64,000 bases of DNA from an uncultured Bacteroidales bacterium (GTDB lineage Bacteria; Bacteroidota; Bacteroidia; Bacteroidales; Paludibacteraceae), in contig CAKUUM010000007.1 in NCBI GenBank assembly GCA_934692905.1, positions 3,497 through 67,496 on the forward strand, read 5' to 3'. How positions within the stretch are numbered: position 1 is the stretch's first letter; each line of letters starts with the position of its first letter. The position numbers and the translations under genes were made by a program. Of the stretch, positions 61,434 through 64,000 are shown piece by piece. The notes beneath the pieces were generated by a model. That model ran no database searches and was not told the DNA's origin. It worked only from the letters and a program-made list of their open reading frames with translations.

Positions 61434-62520
61434 ATGAAGAGGGTATTTTTATGTTTAGTGTTAGCAATGATTACAACCCATTGCTTCCTCACAGAACCAA
61501 AACCATCTTAACCAACTCATTTGGTTGAATGGTAGGGTGATGTGTGCAAACCCTATTTGTACAGTGGATAGCATGACTTTTGATGGCGATGTCCAAATGG
61601 ATACTCTGCACATGCTTTTGCCACGAACCCTGGTTTCCATTGTGCATGACACAATTATCAAAACGGATACCATCGTCAAAAACAACATTGTATATGTGAA
61701 AGATACCATTTACAAAGATACCATTTACATAGACAAGTGTAATGAAGAAAAAGGCATGTTTTCAGTATCTGCTAACAAGCAAGTCTATTTTTCCAAAGGC
61801 AATTTACAGTATCAAGCAAGCACAAAAATATGGCGTTTTGCGGAACACCAGTATGACTACATTGAAGCCACAAATACCAATGTATCTGACACTTATGACG
61901 GTTGGATTGACTTGTTTGGTTGGAGCGCTGACAACACGACAGCTCCCTTTGGTATAAGTTCTTCTGTTGATATAACTGATTATTCAGGTGGTTTTGTTGA
62001 TTGGGGGACAAATGCCATTGGTGCCGATGCGCCTAATACTTGGCGTACAATGACGCAGAGTGAGTGGAATTATTTGTTTAGAGGAAGGGCTGATGCCGCA
62101 AAACTATTTGGTTTTGCCAGGTTCCCTAATATGAATGTCACTGGCATTATTATACTTCCAGACAAATATCAGATGCCAGAGGGCATATCTTTTATTTCTT
62201 GTGAGGAAGAAAACTTTGTATGGACAGATGACAGTTATTATTTGAAAGAAATAGGTGACGGAAACGCTCCGAATGCCTACTCGTTATCAGATTGGCAAAA
62301 GATGGAAAATGCAGGCGCGGTGTTCTTGCCAGCAGCGGGCGGACGCAATGGGGTAAGTGTTACGGGATCTGTGACTTGGGGGCATTATTGGTCTGCTTCT
62401 GTATACGATGATGAAGATGCTTACTTTGTGTACTTTTTTAATCATCGATACTTGTATCCAGACAAAGTTTGGAGCAGATTACTCGGGTTCTCGGTGCGTC
62501 TGGTTAAAGACGTGGAATAG
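61434..62520 (+). pseudogene. Bacteroidales surface protein, frameshifted after the signal peptide
   Basis: ATG 61434 begins a good signal peptide (MKRVFLCLVLAMITTHCF) that stops at TAA 61509. In the next frame the sequence runs SQNQNHLNQLIWLNGRVM and then an open frame of over 330 codons. Dropping one base near 61486-61490 joins the two into a normal start for this family (signal, then an 'xxWLNGRV..VDSMTF' segment). The mature part has IVHDTIIKTDTIVKN linkers, FSVSANKQVYFSKGNLQYQA and a C-terminal GHYWSASVYDDEDAYFVYFF, FSVRLV, as in Bacteroidales major-paralog-type domains. It may be a pseudogene or a sequencing error. Some annotators would call only the second part, from a TTG at 61525. 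Confidence 0.65.
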
Positions 62521-62587
62521 ATGGTAGTTTTTATGCGTATTATCGCCAAAAGTCGGAAATAAATTTGGATTTTGGACGGTTTTGTAT

Positions 62588-62664
62588 TATATTTGTACCC
62601 GAATTTGGGTAGAGTCGGGTCATAGTAAGAACAGGGTAAGGTCGGGGAAAGAGCAGGGAAGTAT
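62588..62664 (+). promoter_or_regulatory. Possible promoter with hairpin and 11-bp array upstream of dnaX
   Basis: TATATTTG (62588-62595, TAnnTTTG) is followed by TACCC-GAATTT-GGGTA and then 11-bp units (CAGGGTAAGGT, CGGGGAAAGAG, CAGGGAAGTAT). It could start a short non-coding transcript or a long dnaX leader. The rest of 62665-62875 holds short direct repeats (TAGTATAGTTTTGGGGTG and TTTAGAG) and no gene. Confidence 0.4.
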
Positions 62665-62875
62665 AGATAGTATAGTTTTGGGGTGATGATAGATTAGTAT
62701 AGTTTGGGGTGTTTAGAGTTTAGAGTTTAGAGAGTTCAGCACAGAAAGTTCCATAAAGTGTTGTATTCGTATTGAGGAGCATGTGAAGAGGGGATTTTGT
62801 AAGTAGCGAGTAGGGCTGCTTGTTTGTGTGTATGCTGTTGGCTTGTCGGCATTTGCGAAAGTGAGATATTTTTCG

Positions 62876-62883
62876 TAACTTTG
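62876..62883 (+). promoter_or_regulatory. Promoter -7 box for dnaX
   Basis: TAACTTTG (TAnnTTTG), 39 bp upstream of the dnaX ATG. Confidence 0.7.
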
Positions 62884-62922
62884 CAGGCTAAATAGTGGGT
62901 AAATTAGTAAATCGTAAATAGT

Positions 62923-64000
62923 ATGGATTATATTGTATCGGCACGCAAATACCGTCCGAGCACGTTTGAGAGCGTGGTGGGGCAGCAGGCACTGACGCAG
63001 ACGCTGCGCAATGCCATCCGCACCAACCATCTGGCGCATGCGTACCTGTTCTGCGGACCGCGCGGCGTGGGCAAGACGACGTGTGCACGTATCTTTGCCA
63101 AGACCATCAACTGTCTGAACCCGACGCCCGATCACGACGCCTGCAACGAGTGCGAGTCGTGCGTGGCGTTCAACGAGCAGCGGTCGTTCAACATCCACGA
63201 GTTGGACGCGGCGTCGAACAACTCGGTGGAAGACATCCGCTCGCTGATAGACCAGGTGCGTATTCCGCCGCAGGTGGGCAAGTACAGCGTATATATCATC
63301 GACGAGGTGCACATGCTGTCGCAGGGAGCGTTCAACGCGCTGCTGAAAACGCTTGAGGAACCGCCCTCGTATGCCATCTTCATCTTGGCGACGACCGAGA
63401 AGCACAAGGTGCTGCCAACCATATTGAGCCGCTGCCAGGTGTACGACTTCAGCCGTATCACCGTAGCGGACACCATTCACCACCTGCAATACGTGGCGAA
63501 ACAGGAGGGCGTGGACGTGTCGGAAGAGGCACTGAACGTGGTGGCGCAAAAGGCGGACGGCGGTATGCGCGACGCACTGAGTATCTTCGACCAGTTGGTG
63601 TCGTTCTGCGGCAATCATATCACCTACGAGCAGGCGATAGAAGTGCTGAACGTATTAGATACGGACTACTATTTCCGCCTTGTGGACGCGGCATTGGAGG
63701 GGCGTGTGAGCGATGCGCTGCTGCTGCTGAACGAGGTGCTGCAGAAGGGCTTTGACGCGGGCAACTTTGTGACGGGCTTTGCGCAACACCTGCGCGATGT
63801 ATTAGTGAGCAAGGACGCGGCGACGGTGCAACTATTAGAGACATCAGACGCGATACGCCAGCACTATGTCGAGCAAGCGCAACGGTGCAGTGCGCGGTGG
63901 CTGTTTCAGGCATTGGACGTGATGAATACGTGCGACATCAACTATCGCACCGCGCGCAACAAACGACTGACGGTGGAGTTGGCGTTGGTGAAATTAGGAC
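62923..64000 (+). CDS. dnaX: DNA polymerase III subunit gamma/tau (partial, runs off the window)
   Basis: 359 codons are visible with no stop before the right edge. The protein starts MDYIVSARKYRPSTFESVVG, the normal opening of DnaX. Walker A is CGPRGVGKTTCARIFAKT near residue 46. A zinc-finger-like CNECESC segment is near 72, the DEVH box IIDEVHMLS near 126, and sensor 1 ATTEKHK near 160. This ATPase forms the clamp-loader core. The C-terminal domains lie outside the window. The promoter box is 39 bp upstream. Confidence 0.95.
   Translation, partial: MDYIVSARKYRPSTFESVVGQQALTQTLRNAIRTNHLAHAYLFCGPRGVGKTTCARIFAKTINCLNPTPDHDACNECESCVAFNEQRSFNIHELDAASNNSVEDIRSLIDQVRIPPQVGKYSVYIIDEVHMLSQGAFNALLKTLEEPPSYAIFILATTEKHKVLPTILSRCQVYDFSRITVADTIHHLQYVAKQEGVDVSEEALNVVAQKADGGMRDALSIFDQLVSFCGNHITYEQAIEVLNVLDTDYYFRLVDAALEGRVSDALLLLNEVLQKGFDAGNFVTGFAQHLRDVLVSKDAATVQLLETSDAIRQHYVEQAQRCSARWLFQALDVMNTCDINYRTARNKRLTVELALVKLG

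Noticed and set aside
62713..63618. A minus-strand open frame at the right end
   Set aside because: It is antisense to dnaX, whose motifs are clear in the plus strand.

Overview
The window looks like a chromosomal segment from a member of the order Bacteroidales (Bacteroidota). The evidence is the repeated Bacteroidetes -7 promoter box TAnnTTTG just upstream of many genes, the poor Shine-Dalgarno sites, the abundance of short-signal lipoproteins, a TonB-dependent receptor paired with a DUF5689 lipoprotein, a TamL-type outer-membrane assembly lipoprotein, a GH3-family enzyme, and a VirE_N/DUF3987 primase-helicase. Genus and species cannot be fixed from the sequence alone. No rRNA, CRISPR array, integrase or intact insertion sequence was seen; one tRNA (His) is present.

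Layout. 0-1 kb: start of rpsA and rsmE, both on minus. 1.4-9.6 kb: acyl-CoA synthetase, then a tight plus-strand cluster of a GH3 adenylase, a PlsC-type acyltransferase, a small predicted beta-barrel, a lipoprotein alpha/beta hydrolase and another lipoprotein, facing a GH13 amylase lipoprotein. 11-18 kb (minus): tRNA-His with a hairpin-rich leader, cvpA, a DUF5689 lipoprotein plus TonB receptor pair, and asnS. 18-25 kb (minus): dnaB, meaB, a DUF1573 protein and a full bifunctional (p)ppGpp enzyme in one likely operon, then a TraB/GumN protein. 25-30 kb (plus): mnmA, an IMPACT protein, coaD, a C-terminal processing protease, an AraC regulator split by an amber codon, and a flavodoxin. 30-35 kb (minus): lemA, a TPM-domain protein, holA, prsW, a nucleotidyltransferase and a DUF975 protein. 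35-44 kb: gcvP, two tandem YitT paralogs, pheT, and rsmD. 44-51 kb: an unknown anchored protein, a second (p)ppGpp synthetase lacking the hydrolase domain, recR, a small membrane protein, a HAD phosphatase, a GNAT acetyltransferase and a P1B metal ATPase. 51.1-55.5 kb: an A+T-rich accessory island carrying a DUF3127 ssDNA-binding-like protein and a VirE_N/DUF3987 primase-helicase whose N-terminus appears broken. 55.6-64 kb: tamL, a sulfatase-modifying-factor-like protein, a THUMP-like methyltransferase, lipoproteins (one frameshifted), and the start of dnaX.

The most unusual content is intergenic. Several families of short tandem arrays recur: 11-bp units (CACATACTAAT type, GCAAGGGATA type, CAGGGTAAGGT type), 7-bp units (AATGCRY), and 14-bp units. 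The CACATACTAAT element occurs five times, always in the same orientation relative to the downstream promoter and usually inside a divergent promoter region. A separate hairpin element occurs three times with compensatory base changes. The 51-55 kb island carries two nearly identical 9-10-9 hairpins, one at each end of its replication-type genes.

Together the genes are mostly housekeeping (translation, replication, stringent response, cofactor and envelope functions) with a lipid or acyl-conjugate cluster at the left and a small replication-like cassette at the right.
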